From NCBI GenBank assembly GCA_030149815.1, contig JASLHI010000004.1:45191-109190 (forward strand): 64,000 nucleotides of DNA, written 5' to 3'. Within the stretch, counting starts at the first letter, position 1; each line of letters opens with the position of its first letter. Source of the DNA: Aquirhabdus sp. (lineage in GTDB: Bacteria; Pseudomonadota; Gammaproteobacteria; Pseudomonadales; Moraxellaceae). Below are positions 1-8,288 of the stretch, in pieces. The position numbers and the translations under genes are program-made. The notes beneath the pieces were generated by a model that saw only the letters and a list, made by a program, of their open reading frames with translations, had not been told where the DNA came from and did not search any database.

Positions 1-39
1 TCTATGATAAAGCTAGTTGTAGCATATGGCAGTTAAATC

Positions 40-492
40 TTATTCATTGTCGAATAATTCTTGCTCAATATAGAAATCTGATATTCTTAGTATTTTGATA
101 TTTAAGTTGAGTTTATTTACATAACTGCTGAAGTCATTGTCGCCAGTCAGCAAATATTTTGCCTGATTTGCGAGTGCAATCCCTAAAATTTGCAAATCAA
201 CTTTAACTTTTTGTTTGTTGATTGAAAGTTTATCCTCATTGTATTTTTCTGCCAGCAATGCTGTTTGGTATGCTGCTTTTTCATCAAATGACTGGAATGT
301 TACATTCCTCTTCGTTTTGTTAATAAACGAAATTCTCTCTATCCTGTCATGGGCAAGAAATTCACATAAAGCAGGTGTTGGTAAAATTGTTTGACGGACG
401 GAGTTTTCTGAAGAAAACTTCTTAAGACCATAAACGAGTTTTGCATCAGAAAATAAAGAAACAAGGATATTATTGTCTAAAGCTATAATCAT
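40..492 (-). CDS. PIN-domain protein, probable toxin-like ribonuclease
   Basis: This 150-residue protein has the acidic pattern of a PIN-domain nuclease: Asp6 in the first strand (ALDNN), Glu44, Asp99, and Asp118/Asp120 in the motif TGDNDF. PIN nucleases cut RNA using Mg2+ or Mn2+ held by such residues, and many are VapC-type toxins. The start codon overlaps the stop codon of the upstream gene by four bases (ATGA), so the two are probably translationally coupled. The partner is much larger than usual VapB antitoxins and has no evident DNA-binding domain, so toxin-antitoxin function is inference. The region is AT-rich compared with genes further right. Confidence 0.75.
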   Translation of the reverse strand: MIIALDNNILVSLFSDAKLVYGLKKFSSENSVRQTILPTPALCEFLAHDRIERISFINKTKRNVTFQSFDEKAAYQTALLAEKYNEDKLSINKQKVKVDLQILGIALANQAKYLLTGDNDFSSYVNKLNLNIKILRISDFYIEQELFDNE

Positions 493-1205
493 GATAAGCG
501 TTCTTTTTTTAATGTCTCTAATGGACTATCGAGATCTTGCCATCCACTGTGACCAAATCCAACAAAATCATCAATCCATTGGTCTAGCGAATCATTATCT
601 AAGGCTTTGAAGCTAAGTATTTTAAAATCTTCGAGGGTTAATTCAAAGTCGGAAGAGTGTGAGTAGGTCGCTTCGCCTGTGAATTCGATTATAGTCTCTG
701 TTCTAAAGTAATCTTTTAATGCGGATGCTACGGATTCGGTTGCTTTTGCACTGAGTGTAGTGCCATTCAAAAAAGCAATTCCGATGTGATCTGTATTATC
801 TTTACCTTCAATAAGTTTTTTAACTGTCCCTCGTAAAGTATCAGTCTGTTTAAATTTATTAGGTTTATCAATAGGAGAAATAGCGCGGATCACTGTCATA
901 GTTCTAGGGTCGGCATTAGCATCATGAAAGCCAATTACAGCATCGCCCCAATTTAAATGTTTACTAATATATCGGTCTAGTTCACCGCCTTCAGAAAGTA
1001 AAATACTCTCCTTAACATCTGCAAGGTATGCAGCGCTTATAGTGTTTCCAAAATACGAAGAACCATCTTGGATATACTTAAATTTGGCTTCTGAATTCTT
1101 TAGTAATGAAGATAAGTACTTAAGCAACTCAGATACTTCACTTACAGATAAATCAGTCGGCTTAACATCAGGAAGTCGTAGGGCAATAACAATATTATTT
1201 GACAT
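489..1205 (-). CDS. Conserved hypothetical protein, partner of PIN-domain gene
   Basis: A 238-residue soluble protein that I do not recognise. It has no signal peptide, membrane segment or obvious helix-turn-helix. It is transcribed just before the PIN-domain gene and overlaps it by four bases, which implies joint expression. It may be an unusual antitoxin or a guide/regulatory partner of the nuclease. The function is unknown and the pairing is the only real clue. Confidence 0.6.
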   Translation of the reverse strand: MSNNIVIALRLPDVKPTDLSVSEVSELLKYLSSLLKNSEAKFKYIQDGSSYFGNTISAAYLADVKESILLSEGGELDRYISKHLNWGDAVIGFHDANADPRTMTVIRAISPIDKPNKFKQTDTLRGTVKKLIEGKDNTDHIGIAFLNGTTLSAKATESVASALKDYFRTETIIEFTGEATYSHSSDFELTLEDFKILSFKALDNDSLDQWIDDFVGFGHSGWQDLDSPLETLKKERLS

Positions 1206-1354
1206 ATACCCTCTTGAAATTTATTTATAATCTGAACGCCTAGATTAAACTAAATTAGCAGTTTTATAAAATTAAATTTTAAGAACTTACTAAAAACGCT
1301 ATTCTCTAGAGCATCATTAGATATCATTTTTTCAAATTTTGAGATCGAGAGACA

Positions 1355-1795
1355 ATGAGTAAACACGACCATTTAGGTGAGCCTTCATCAATTTATTTCA
1401 AAACCACTTATGTCGTCCAAGACAGTGACATTGATGGTTTAGGACATATGAATAATACGGTTTACCTACGACTGATGGAAAATTTGGCTTGGGCGCATTC
1501 GGAGCATTTGGGTTTAGGCGTGGAGGATTTTCAGCGAATTGGTTCGGCGATGGTTGCGCGTGAGCATCGGATGACTTATCTGGGGGCGCTATTTGAAGGT
1601 GAGACAGTGCAATTTGAAACGTGGTTAGATCATATTGATGCACTAAATATGCATCGTTATTACCGCTTTACGCGTGTTTCAGATCAGAAAGTAGCGTTTG
1701 AGGCGCATACGCATTGGGTGTGTATTTCGATTGCGACAGGACGACCACAGCGGATGCCGCCGGAGTTTAAGGCCGTGTATCAATTACATTCATGA
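1355..1795 (+). CDS. Hotdog-fold acyl-CoA thioesterase (4HBT family)
   Basis: The 146-residue protein matches the YbgC/FadM-like 4-hydroxybenzoyl-CoA thioesterase family. The hallmark segment DSDIDGLGHMNN (residues 23-34) contains the acidic residue and His-Asn pair of the active-site region, followed by the long hotdog helix. Such enzymes hydrolyse acyl-CoA or aryl-CoA thioesters in the cytoplasm. The start follows a purine-rich GAGAGA stretch. The neighbours do not indicate the substrate. Length is normal for the family. Confidence 0.8.
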   Translation: MSKHDHLGEPSSIYFKTTYVVQDSDIDGLGHMNNTVYLRLMENLAWAHSEHLGLGVEDFQRIGSAMVAREHRMTYLGALFEGETVQFETWLDHIDALNMHRYYRFTRVSDQKVAFEAHTHWVCISIATGRPQRMPPEFKAVYQLHS

Positions 1796-1805
1796 GTGAG
1801 AGGTG

Positions 1806-2051
1806 TCATTTCTTCGACAATGCCGAAAACACGCCCTGAACTTTTTTCTTCACGAGATTGACTGCAACATCAGTTGGTTTCTTTGCTCGTTTAGGTCTAC
1901 GTAGCAACTCACCTGAACAGTTTGGGCAAATGCCATTCATTGCGGTTGTGCAGGCTTCACAGAAATTACATTCAAACGAGCAGATGTAGGCGATGCCATC
2001 AAGTGGTGTTTTTGCACTGCATTTTTCGCATTCACTTTTCATTTTTAACAT
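1806..2051 (-). CDS. Small zinc-ribbon-like protein, DUF1272 family
   Basis: An 81-residue protein with four cysteine pairs (CEKC, CSFEC, CEAC, CPNC) followed by a basic tail. The order matches the DUF1272 family of small bacterial proteins that probably bind zinc. No function is established for the family. It is convergent with the thioesterase gene and separated from its stop by about ten bases. A second Met at codon 4 is an alternative start. Confidence 0.7.
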   Translation of the reverse strand: MLKMKSECEKCSAKTPLDGIAYICSFECNFCEACTTAMNGICPNCSGELLRRPKRAKKPTDVAVNLVKKKVQGVFSALSKK

Positions 2052-2206
2052 GATGCACCTGCCTAAATTTCAGAGCTGATTTCTGATTCTATATTAAATT
2101 AGAGTAATTGCTCTAATTATTTATTGTTCGATACTGAATAGTACAATTTCTGAAACGTGAACCCTCTATAATGTGCACTTAATCGCTTTCTAAGTTTTTA
2201 AGTTCA

Positions 2207-3439
2207 ATGAATAAAATAACTGTGCTAAACCGCAAAACGCTGATGTTTCCGCTCGCGGTGGTTCTCTTTGAGTTCTGTGTTTATATCGCTAATGACATGA
2301 TTCAGCCTGGCATGATCGCGGTAATTACCGATTTTCATGTCGGTACGGAATGGGTAGCGCGTTCGCTGACGGCTTACTTGATTGGTGGAACGTTGGTGAC
2401 GTGGTTGCTTGGACCATTGTCCGATCGCTTGGGTAGACGACCTGTGATGCTGTTTGGCGCGTTGATGTTTGCTGTGTCACTGCTCTTGATTTTATTTTCA
2501 TGGAATATCGAAACCTTCATGCTAATGCGTATTGTGCAGGGGATAGGGCTTTGCTATATCTTGGCGGTTGGTTATGCCGCTATCCAAGAGGCGTTTGAAG
2601 AAAAAGCCGCGATCAAAGTCATGGCAATGATGGCGAATGTTGCCTTACTTGCGCCATTGGTTGGCCCAGTTTTAGGTGCGGCTGTGGTGTCGGTTTGGCC
2701 TTGGCAGGTGAGCTTTGTTTTGATTGCTGTGGTTGCGGTACTCAGCGTGGCGGGTTTGTATTTCAATATGCCTGAAACTTTGGTTGTGAATAAAACTGAA
2801 CCGAAGCCATCTTTATCGCTCAGGGCGGTTTTAGACGATTATCTTACGTTGTTCCAAGAAGCACCTTTTGTGAAAGCGGCATTGTGTATGTCGTTGTTTG
2901 GTGTACCGCTGATTGTGTGGATTGGCTTATCGCCTGTGATTTTGATTAAAGATTCAGGGATGACGCCGATGGCGTATGGCTTGTGTCAGCTTCCTGTGAT
3001 TGGTGCGTTGATCATTGGCAATATCTTGCTGATGAAAGTCACGGATAAATGGCCACTCGATCGTCCAATGAAGTTCTCGCCTGCGATTACGATATTGGGA
3101 TTGTTGTTGATGCTGCCCGTGTTGTATTTCCCTCAGCATATGGCGCTGTTTATTATTTTGGGTATGAGTTGTTTTGCCTTTGCTCAAGGGTTGGCGTTTG
3201 CGGTGATGTATCGTTTTGTGATGACGTCGGCGCCACATGGCGCAGGTGTGATGGGTGCGGCGGTGGGGATGTTGTTGATGGCGGGTTATGCGCTAGAGTT
3301 GGAGCTTGCGGCGTGGTTGTATCAGCGTTATTCGGCGACGGGTTTGTTTGTGATGTTGACGATTTTTGCAGTGCTTTATTTTGTGTTGTTGCCGGGGGTG
3401 TTGAGGCGAGCGATGGCGCAGAGGGAAGTTTCCGAATAG
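2207..3439 (+). CDS. mdfA: MdfA-like multidrug/H+ antiporter (MFS, DHA1)
   Basis: This 410-residue, 12-helix transporter is close in sequence to Escherichia coli MdfA. It has the helix-1 motif FEFCVYIAND with membrane acidic residues Glu22 and Asp30, equivalent to MdfA Glu26 and Asp34 that take part in cation recognition and proton coupling. Motif A is present as GPLSDRLGRRP. MdfA exports lipophilic cations and some neutral drugs from the inner membrane in exchange for protons. The gene stands alone, with an intergenic hairpin region behind it. The substrate here is inferred from homology. Confidence 0.88.
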   Translation: MNKITVLNRKTLMFPLAVVLFEFCVYIANDMIQPGMIAVITDFHVGTEWVARSLTAYLIGGTLVTWLLGPLSDRLGRRPVMLFGALMFAVSLLLILFSWNIETFMLMRIVQGIGLCYILAVGYAAIQEAFEEKAAIKVMAMMANVALLAPLVGPVLGAAVVSVWPWQVSFVLIAVVAVLSVAGLYFNMPETLVVNKTEPKPSLSLRAVLDDYLTLFQEAPFVKAALCMSLFGVPLIVWIGLSPVILIKDSGMTPMAYGLCQLPVIGALIIGNILLMKVTDKWPLDRPMKFSPAITILGLLLMLPVLYFPQHMALFIILGMSCFAFAQGLAFAVMYRFVMTSAPHGAGVMGAAVGMLLMAGYALELELAAWLYQRYSATGLFVMLTIFAVLYFVLLPGVLRRAMAQREVSE

Positions 3440-3440
3440 C

Positions 3441-3511
3441 TCATTGAGCTTGTCGAAATGTGCGGCGCATTTCACTGAAGTTTGAGATGTGCACTTCGAC
3501 AGGCTCAGTGA
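3441..3511. repeat. Inverted pair of a dispersed GAGC-TGTCGAA repeat
   Basis: Two copies of about 20 bp face each other at 3441-3460 and 3492-3511, matching at 17 of 20 positions when one is reversed. The core is TTCGACAGGCTCAGTGA, a motif that recurs as an intergenic repeat in many bacterial genomes. The pair could form a stem after the mdfA-like gene. A related 22-mer lies at 22277-22298. Confidence 0.6.
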
Positions 3512-3529
3512 ACTTTGATTTCTAGAAAA

Positions 3530-3620
3530 TCAAAAGCAAATCCCTCCTAACCTACCTTTCTAAAAGTGAGGAACTATTTCCTCCTTAAGAAAAGGAGCGT
3601 TAGGGAGGGTTTGCTTTTGA
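3530..3620. repeat. Long imperfect inverted repeat, dispersed hairpin element
   Basis: Arms of 22 bases at 3530-3551 and 3599-3620 pair at 20 positions and flank a 47-base centre rich in CCTCC/GGAGG. The right half closely resembles the element at 26394-26438, so this is a dispersed intergenic repeat rather than a unique terminator. The rest of the gene-free stretch 3621-3765 shows nothing I can name. Confidence 0.65.
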
Positions 3621-3765
3621 TGTTGACTTCACGCCTCAAACCCCCTAACCTTCGCGGCGAGTAATTGAGCCGACTCGTCTATTCTAATTCTGCCGTCAGG
3701 CAGCCGAGGATCTTTGTTGGGGTGATTGCTATTAAACAGCCACTACACTTAAACGATTAGAATGT

Positions 3766-3797
3766 AAAAAAGCCGAACAGAGATGTTCGGCTTTTTT
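3766..3797. terminator. Bidirectional rho-independent terminator
   Basis: Perfect stem AAGCCGAACA / TGTTCGGCTT with loop GAGA, flanked by an A-run on the left and a T-run on the right. It lies just after the SDR gene stop (minus strand) and can also stop rightward transcription from the mdfA-like gene. Confidence 0.9.
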
Positions 3798-3815
3798 GCG
3801 TTTGGACGTCCAGAA

Positions 3816-4691
3816 TTATGACTTGCTTGCAAGTTTCTTCGCTTGCTTCTTAGCAATTGCGCGGCTTTGCATTTTGGTGACAGTACCAAAAATCTTTTGA
3901 TAGCCTTGTGGTAGAACGCGTTGGATGGCGTCGAGTACTTTAGCATCGTTACCGATCAGGAGGCGGCGCTGGTCATGGCGAATCGCGTCAATGATTTGAC
4001 GCGCAGCTTCTTCTGGTGGCGTGCGGAGTAATTTATCGAATTCAGCAATGCTTTTTTCTGCACTCATACCGAGTGAACTGACGCTGTCGCTCATACGTGC
4101 AGCTTTCGCGATGTTGGTGCGGATGCCGCCTGGGTGAACACAAGTTGAGCTCACGCCACATTTTTGCATATCGAGTTCTTGGCGGAGTGATTCAGTGAAG
4201 CCGCGAACCGCAAATTTACTGGCGTTATATGCGCTTTGAGTCGGTTGTGACGTCAGACCGAAGAGGCTGGAAATATTGACAATATGTCCTTCACCACTTT
4301 TCTTAAGGAGTGGCAAGAATTCTTTGGTGCCGTAAACCACACCCCAGAAGTTGATGCCCATCATCCACTCGAGATCAGCGTAGCTCATGCCTTCAACGGT
4401 GCTACCCATCGCAACACCCGCGTTGTTGATGATGATGTTAACTTTGCCATGTTCTTTTTCAGCGTCTTTTGCCCACGCTGCAACTTGTTCGAGTTTGGAA
4501 ACATCGACTTTTTGGGTAGTGACTTTAACTTTAGATGCTTTGACCAATTCAACAGTTGCGGCAAGACCTTTTTCATTGACGTCAGAAAGTGCTAGGTTGC
4601 AGCCTTCTTTAGCCAATAGAACTGCCAATTGTTGACCAATACCTGAACCCGCACCTGTGATTGCAGCAACTTTGCCTTTCAAAACTTTCAT
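3816..4691 (-). CDS. Short-chain dehydrogenase/reductase
   Basis: A classical SDR enzyme of 291 residues. It has the dinucleotide-binding motif TGAGSGIG (12-19), NNAG (89-92), Asn114, the catalytic serine near 141-142, and the Tyr155-x3-Lys159 pair (YNASK). The C-terminal part from about 200 is longer than in minimal SDRs. I start it at the ATG at 4691 because GAGGAA lies six bases upstream; a start seven codons earlier lacks this. It would oxidise or reduce an unknown alcohol/ketone with NAD(P). The divergent TetR gene and a palindrome over its promoter suggest induction by a small molecule. Confidence 0.85.
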   Translation of the reverse strand: MKVLKGKVAAITGAGSGIGQQLAVLLAKEGCNLALSDVNEKGLAATVELVKASKVKVTTQKVDVSKLEQVAAWAKDAEKEHGKVNIIINNAGVAMGSTVEGMSYADLEWMMGINFWGVVYGTKEFLPLLKKSGEGHIVNISSLFGLTSQPTQSAYNASKFAVRGFTESLRQELDMQKCGVSSTCVHPGGIRTNIAKAARMSDSVSSLGMSAEKSIAEFDKLLRTPPEEAARQIIDAIRHDQRRLLIGNDAKVLDAIQRVLPQGYQKIFGTVTKMQSRAIAKKQAKKLASKS

Positions 4692-4748
4692 TGTTAATTC
4701 CTCGAGGAACATCTTGTGGGAGACTTATAGGAGAGTAGCTCAGTCGGT

Positions 4749-4777
4749 ACTATAGTTTTGACAATGTTCATTGTCAA
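4749..4777 (-). promoter_or_regulatory. Sigma70 promoter of the SDR gene with overlapping operator
   Basis: On the minus strand a -35 box TTGACA (4777-4772) and a -10 box TATAGT (4754-4749) are separated by 17 bases, close to consensus. The 20-bp perfect palindrome TTGACAATGTTCATTGTCAA (4758-4777) covers the -35 box and most of the spacer. A repressor bound here would block RNA polymerase. The divergent TetR-family gene at 4978 is the obvious candidate; that link is inference. Confidence 0.8.
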
Positions 4778-4977
4778 TATTAATATCTAGCTCATATTGG
4801 CATTTATGCTCAAATTTCGTTTTTTGGAAATTCAGATTACCGACACGACTTTTCATCACAAAGACCGCACATCTACACGCTCTAGTGATAATTGTTGCGT
4901 GATACAATGACTTAAGCATAGATAATATTTGACAACAACGATAGTGTATTTTGTTGATAAAGATGAAGGGTTGGACT

Positions 4978-5751
4978 ATGGGAAGTGAAGCGGAAAGTGT
5001 AGTACCTGAAAGTGAAATCATTGAGGATAATGATTTGACCGCGCAAGAAATGTCAACTGATACGAAGCCTTCTGGCGTTAAGCGTCGTAGTTTCAAAGGA
5101 ATGAGCTTGGAGGTGCGTCAGGCAGAGCGTCGCGAGCGGTTGATGGAAGCTGGCTTGCAGGCTTATGGCACTTTAGGCTTTTTTTCAGTCACTGTGCGTG
5201 ATGTGTGTGTTGAAGCGAAGCTGACTGAGCGTTATTTCTATGAATCTTTTAAAAACAGCGGTGCGTTGTTTGATGCGATCTACATGCGTTTAGTCGAAGA
5301 TTTACAACAGCATATTATGACTGCGGTGATGCAGGGTGCACCTGATCCCAAACAAATGGTTCAGTTAGGATTGACGGCGTTCTTTCAGCGTTTAAGTGAT
5401 GATCAGCGTGTCACGAGAATCTTGTTTATTGATGCGATTTTGGTTCATGAAAATGGCGGAAAGAGTATTCATAAAGCGGTGAAACGTTTTGATTTGATGA
5501 CTCAATCGTTTATTACCCTGATGATTCCACAAGCCCAAGAAAATATGGTCATGATTTCTTTAATTTCAACAGGTTTAACGGGTTACGTATCTCATTTATC
5601 GACACGCTGGGCAATCAGTGGATTTAAAGAATCTGTGGATGAGTTAATGGCGGCATGCATGGTGTTGTATGAAGCATTACTTTCTCATTTTCAGGCATCA
5701 GGCTTTGGTGAAAAAGGGGTGTCATTGATAAAACCCGTTCCAAAAGAATGA
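4978..5751 (+). CDS. TetR-family transcriptional regulator
   Basis: A 257-residue regulator with a TetR helix-turn-helix at about residues 49-96 (VTVRDVCVEAKLTERYFYESF), preceded by an unusually long acidic tail of roughly 35 residues. The start at 4978 is chosen because AAGGG lies seven bases upstream; an ATG five codons earlier and a TTG nine codons earlier are weaker. It is divergent from the SDR gene, and a perfect palindrome overlaps that promoter, so it probably represses the SDR gene. The ligand is unknown. Confidence 0.85.
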   Translation: MGSEAESVVPESEIIEDNDLTAQEMSTDTKPSGVKRRSFKGMSLEVRQAERRERLMEAGLQAYGTLGFFSVTVRDVCVEAKLTERYFYESFKNSGALFDAIYMRLVEDLQQHIMTAVMQGAPDPKQMVQLGLTAFFQRLSDDQRVTRILFIDAILVHENGGKSIHKAVKRFDLMTQSFITLMIPQAQENMVMISLISTGLTGYVSHLSTRWAISGFKESVDELMAACMVLYEALLSHFQASGFGEKGVSLIKPVPKE

Positions 5752-5811
5752 TGTATGTCAATTGAAACGGATGAGTCGAATTCATGATGTCATTCGATAT
5801 CAATCATGAGT

Positions 5812-6984
5812 CTACACAATTGAAGCTTTGCGAATATGTCTGATGGCGAGTGCTGATAGTCCTGCTATCAATCCCCAAAATGCAGCACCTAATCCAAACA
5901 GTGTGATGTTTGAAGCCGTGACTAGGAAGGTAATCAACGCCGCTTCACGCTCTGATTCTTGAGAGAGGGCGGTTGCTAAGCCATTCCCGATGGTGCCAAA
6001 CAGAGCCAATCCTGCGATTGCCAGTATGAGCTCTTTTGGAAATGCTAAAAATAATGACGTGATCGTCGCGCCAAATATACCGATTAGACAATAAAAAACT
6101 CCTGCGGAGATCGCGGCGGTGTAGCGTTTTTTTGGATTTTCATGCGCTTCACGACCTGTGCAAATGGCAGCAGTGATGGCTGCCAAATTTAAGGCATAAC
6201 CGCCAAATGGCGCGAGTACAGCGTTTGCCGTACCAATCCAACCGATTACAGGAGAGAGTGGCACGTTGTAGCCAGAACCACGGAGCACTGAAACTCCGGG
6301 AATATTTTGTGATGCCATAGTGACGATAAATAATGGAATTGCAATCGCAAGTGAACCAGCACTGAATACTGGTGTGGTCCAAATCGGTTTGGCGAATTGA
6401 AATTGCATCAGATTAAACGTCAGTTGCTGCGAGATCGCTGCGTAAACGATGCCAAACGCCAGTGTGACGATGACGGCATAACGTGGTGAAAGACGCCTCA
6501 TCACTAAGTACAGTAAGAACATGCCTAAAATCATCGCCAGTTGAGTTTGCATGGCAACAAAGACATTCATACCGAATTTGAGAAGTACGCCCGCAAGCAT
6601 GGCAGAGGCGAGGGAGATTGGAATTTTGCGCATAGCACGCTCAAACACCCCTGAGAAGCCTGTTAGCGTAATAAGTCCAGCCGAAATCATAAACCCACCC
6701 ACAGCTTCAGCCAATGATAAGCCTGTGCTACTGCCAATCAAAAGCGCAGCTCCCGGGGTAGACCATGCGGTGACGATCGGCATGCGGTAATAAAGTGATA
6801 ACCCTAGTGTGGTCAAGCCCATACCTAGGCCAAGCGCCCAAATCCATGAAGCGATTTCTGCTGGCGATGCGCCGAGAGATTGTGCCGCCTGAAAGATCAA
6901 GACGCCTGAACTCGTAAAGCCTACTAAGACGGTGACGAAGCCTGCGACTAATGTTGAGATCGAGAAGTCTTTTAAGATAAGCAT
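5812..6984 (-). CDS. benE: BenE-family benzoate/H+ symporter
   Basis: A 390-residue polytopic inner-membrane protein matching the BenE (benzoate transporter) family, with the characteristic early segment GFVTVLVGFTSSGVLIFQAA and later TAWSTPGAALL. Family members import benzoate with protons, though E. coli YdcO shows that substrates vary. The ATG at 6984 gives the usual family length; an upstream extension of 25 codons is basic and aromatic and probably untranslated. No benABCD catabolic genes lie nearby, so the substrate is uncertain. Confidence 0.82.
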   Translation of the reverse strand: MLILKDFSISTLVAGFVTVLVGFTSSGVLIFQAAQSLGASPAEIASWIWALGLGMGLTTLGLSLYYRMPIVTAWSTPGAALLIGSSTGLSLAEAVGGFMISAGLITLTGFSGVFERAMRKIPISLASAMLAGVLLKFGMNVFVAMQTQLAMILGMFLLYLVMRRLSPRYAVIVTLAFGIVYAAISQQLTFNLMQFQFAKPIWTTPVFSAGSLAIAIPLFIVTMASQNIPGVSVLRGSGYNVPLSPVIGWIGTANAVLAPFGGYALNLAAITAAICTGREAHENPKKRYTAAISAGVFYCLIGIFGATITSLFLAFPKELILAIAGLALFGTIGNGLATALSQESEREAALITFLVTASNITLFGLGAAFWGLIAGLSALAIRHIRKASIV

Positions 6985-7097
6985 TGGATTTTTTCTATTG
7001 ATTATGAATGGTCTGAAATAAAAATACATAGCCCTGATGATAAAGGCTATAGATGTCAATTCCCATGTTAATCAACACAGGAATTGAGATGTCGCGA

Positions 7098-8288
7098 TTA
7101 GCTTTGTTTCGGCGTCGCAACGATATTGACTAAGTCGCCAGCGACTAAGCCATCAGGTGGATTGGTAATGACACGGTCAGTATTGGTGAGGCCTGCGCCA
7201 ATATTGATGACTTTACCTTCGTCGCGTGCAATCGTCACAGTCTTAAAAATAACGTGGTTATTGGAATCTACCGTAGCAACACGTAATCCATTTTTGTCAA
7301 AAAGCAAAGCACTGGCAGGGATTTGCAATACTGTCGACATAGCACCTTGCTGGGCAATGCTGGCATTAACAAAACCACCAGGCAGTAACAATCCATCGGG
7401 ATTATCCACGATAAATTGAATTAAGGTTGTCCCTGTGCTGGCGTCAATCGCATGCGAAAGGGCACTGACTTTGGCAACGAAAGATTGATTTGCGAGTGAT
7501 GGTGTCGTTAGTGTTGCCTCTGTCCCCAGCTTAATTGCAGCGCTTTCTGTTTGTGGAACATTCACAGAAATCCGTAATTTATTAATACTGGAAACGACAA
7601 ATAACGGTAAGCCTGTCGCGCTATTTGCACCACTGGCACCACTGGCATTAATAAATGAACCGATGTCCGTATTTCTGGCGGTGATTACCCCATCAAACGG
7701 TGCTGTGATGTTTTTGAATTGCTGCAACGCTTGCAAATGATCAACATTAGCCTCGGCAGATTTTAATAGGGCGAGATCGGCGACGACGGCACTATTTTTT
7801 GCATCTATGTCTTGTGCAGATGTTGCATCAGGTGGCAATAATTTCCAACGCGTGGCTGTATTTTTTGCAAGGACATAGGCTGCTTGTGCATTGGCGACAT
7901 CAGCTTTGGCCTGAGCAAGTTGTGCATCGAGATCAGGTGTATCAATCTCTGCAAGTACCTGACCTGCTTTGACATGATCACCAATGTCAGCTTTCCAGAT
8001 TTTTAAATAACCGCTAGCACGTGCATAGATCTGGGCTTGGTTATAAGGGAGCAATTGGCCTGGTAAATCCAATGTTGCTTTGCCATGGCTATTGATCGGC
8101 AAGGCGACATTGACGCTCGGAATGGTTTGTTTTTCAGTCCAATCTTTGAGTGCTGTGTTGCTTGAAGCCCGCGAGATCAGCCCAAATGCAATAATCAGTA
8201 CAAGGATAATCGCAATAATGATGCCCACTAGGCTCAATTTACGTGGGGAAATCGTTTTGATCGTTTGTTGGGACGCATGTTCAGACAT
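7098..8288 (-). CDS. RND efflux periplasmic adaptor (HlyD/MFP family)
   Basis: A 396-residue membrane-fusion protein. One N-terminal membrane anchor spans about residues 19-37, followed by lipoyl-like segments (ARASGYLKIWKADIGDHVKAG), an alpha-hairpin around AQAKADVANAQAAY, and a beta-barrel and C-terminal region. It links the permease encoded just upstream to an outer-membrane channel. The ATG at 8288 lies inside the last codons of the permease gene (overlap of eight bases), so translation is probably coupled. No outer-membrane factor is encoded next to this pair, so it may borrow one of the two encoded elsewhere in the window. Confidence 0.88.
   Translation of the reverse strand: MSEHASQQTIKTISPRKLSLVGIIIAIILVLIIAFGLISRASSNTALKDWTEKQTIPSVNVALPINSHGKATLDLPGQLLPYNQAQIYARASGYLKIWKADIGDHVKAGQVLAEIDTPDLDAQLAQAKADVANAQAAYVLAKNTATRWKLLPPDATSAQDIDAKNSAVVADLALLKSAEANVDHLQALQQFKNITAPFDGVITARNTDIGSFINASGASGANSATGLPLFVVSSINKLRISVNVPQTESAAIKLGTEATLTTPSLANQSFVAKVSALSHAIDASTGTTLIQFIVDNPDGLLLPGGFVNASIAQQGAMSTVLQIPASALLFDKNGLRVATVDSNNHVIFKTVTIARDEGKVINIGAGLTNTDRVITNPPDGLVAGDLVNIVATPKQS

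Noticed and set aside
4929..4958. TTGACA upstream of the TetR gene at 4978 as its promoter
   Set aside because: No acceptable -10 box at 16-18 bases; the regulator's own promoter remains unplaced.
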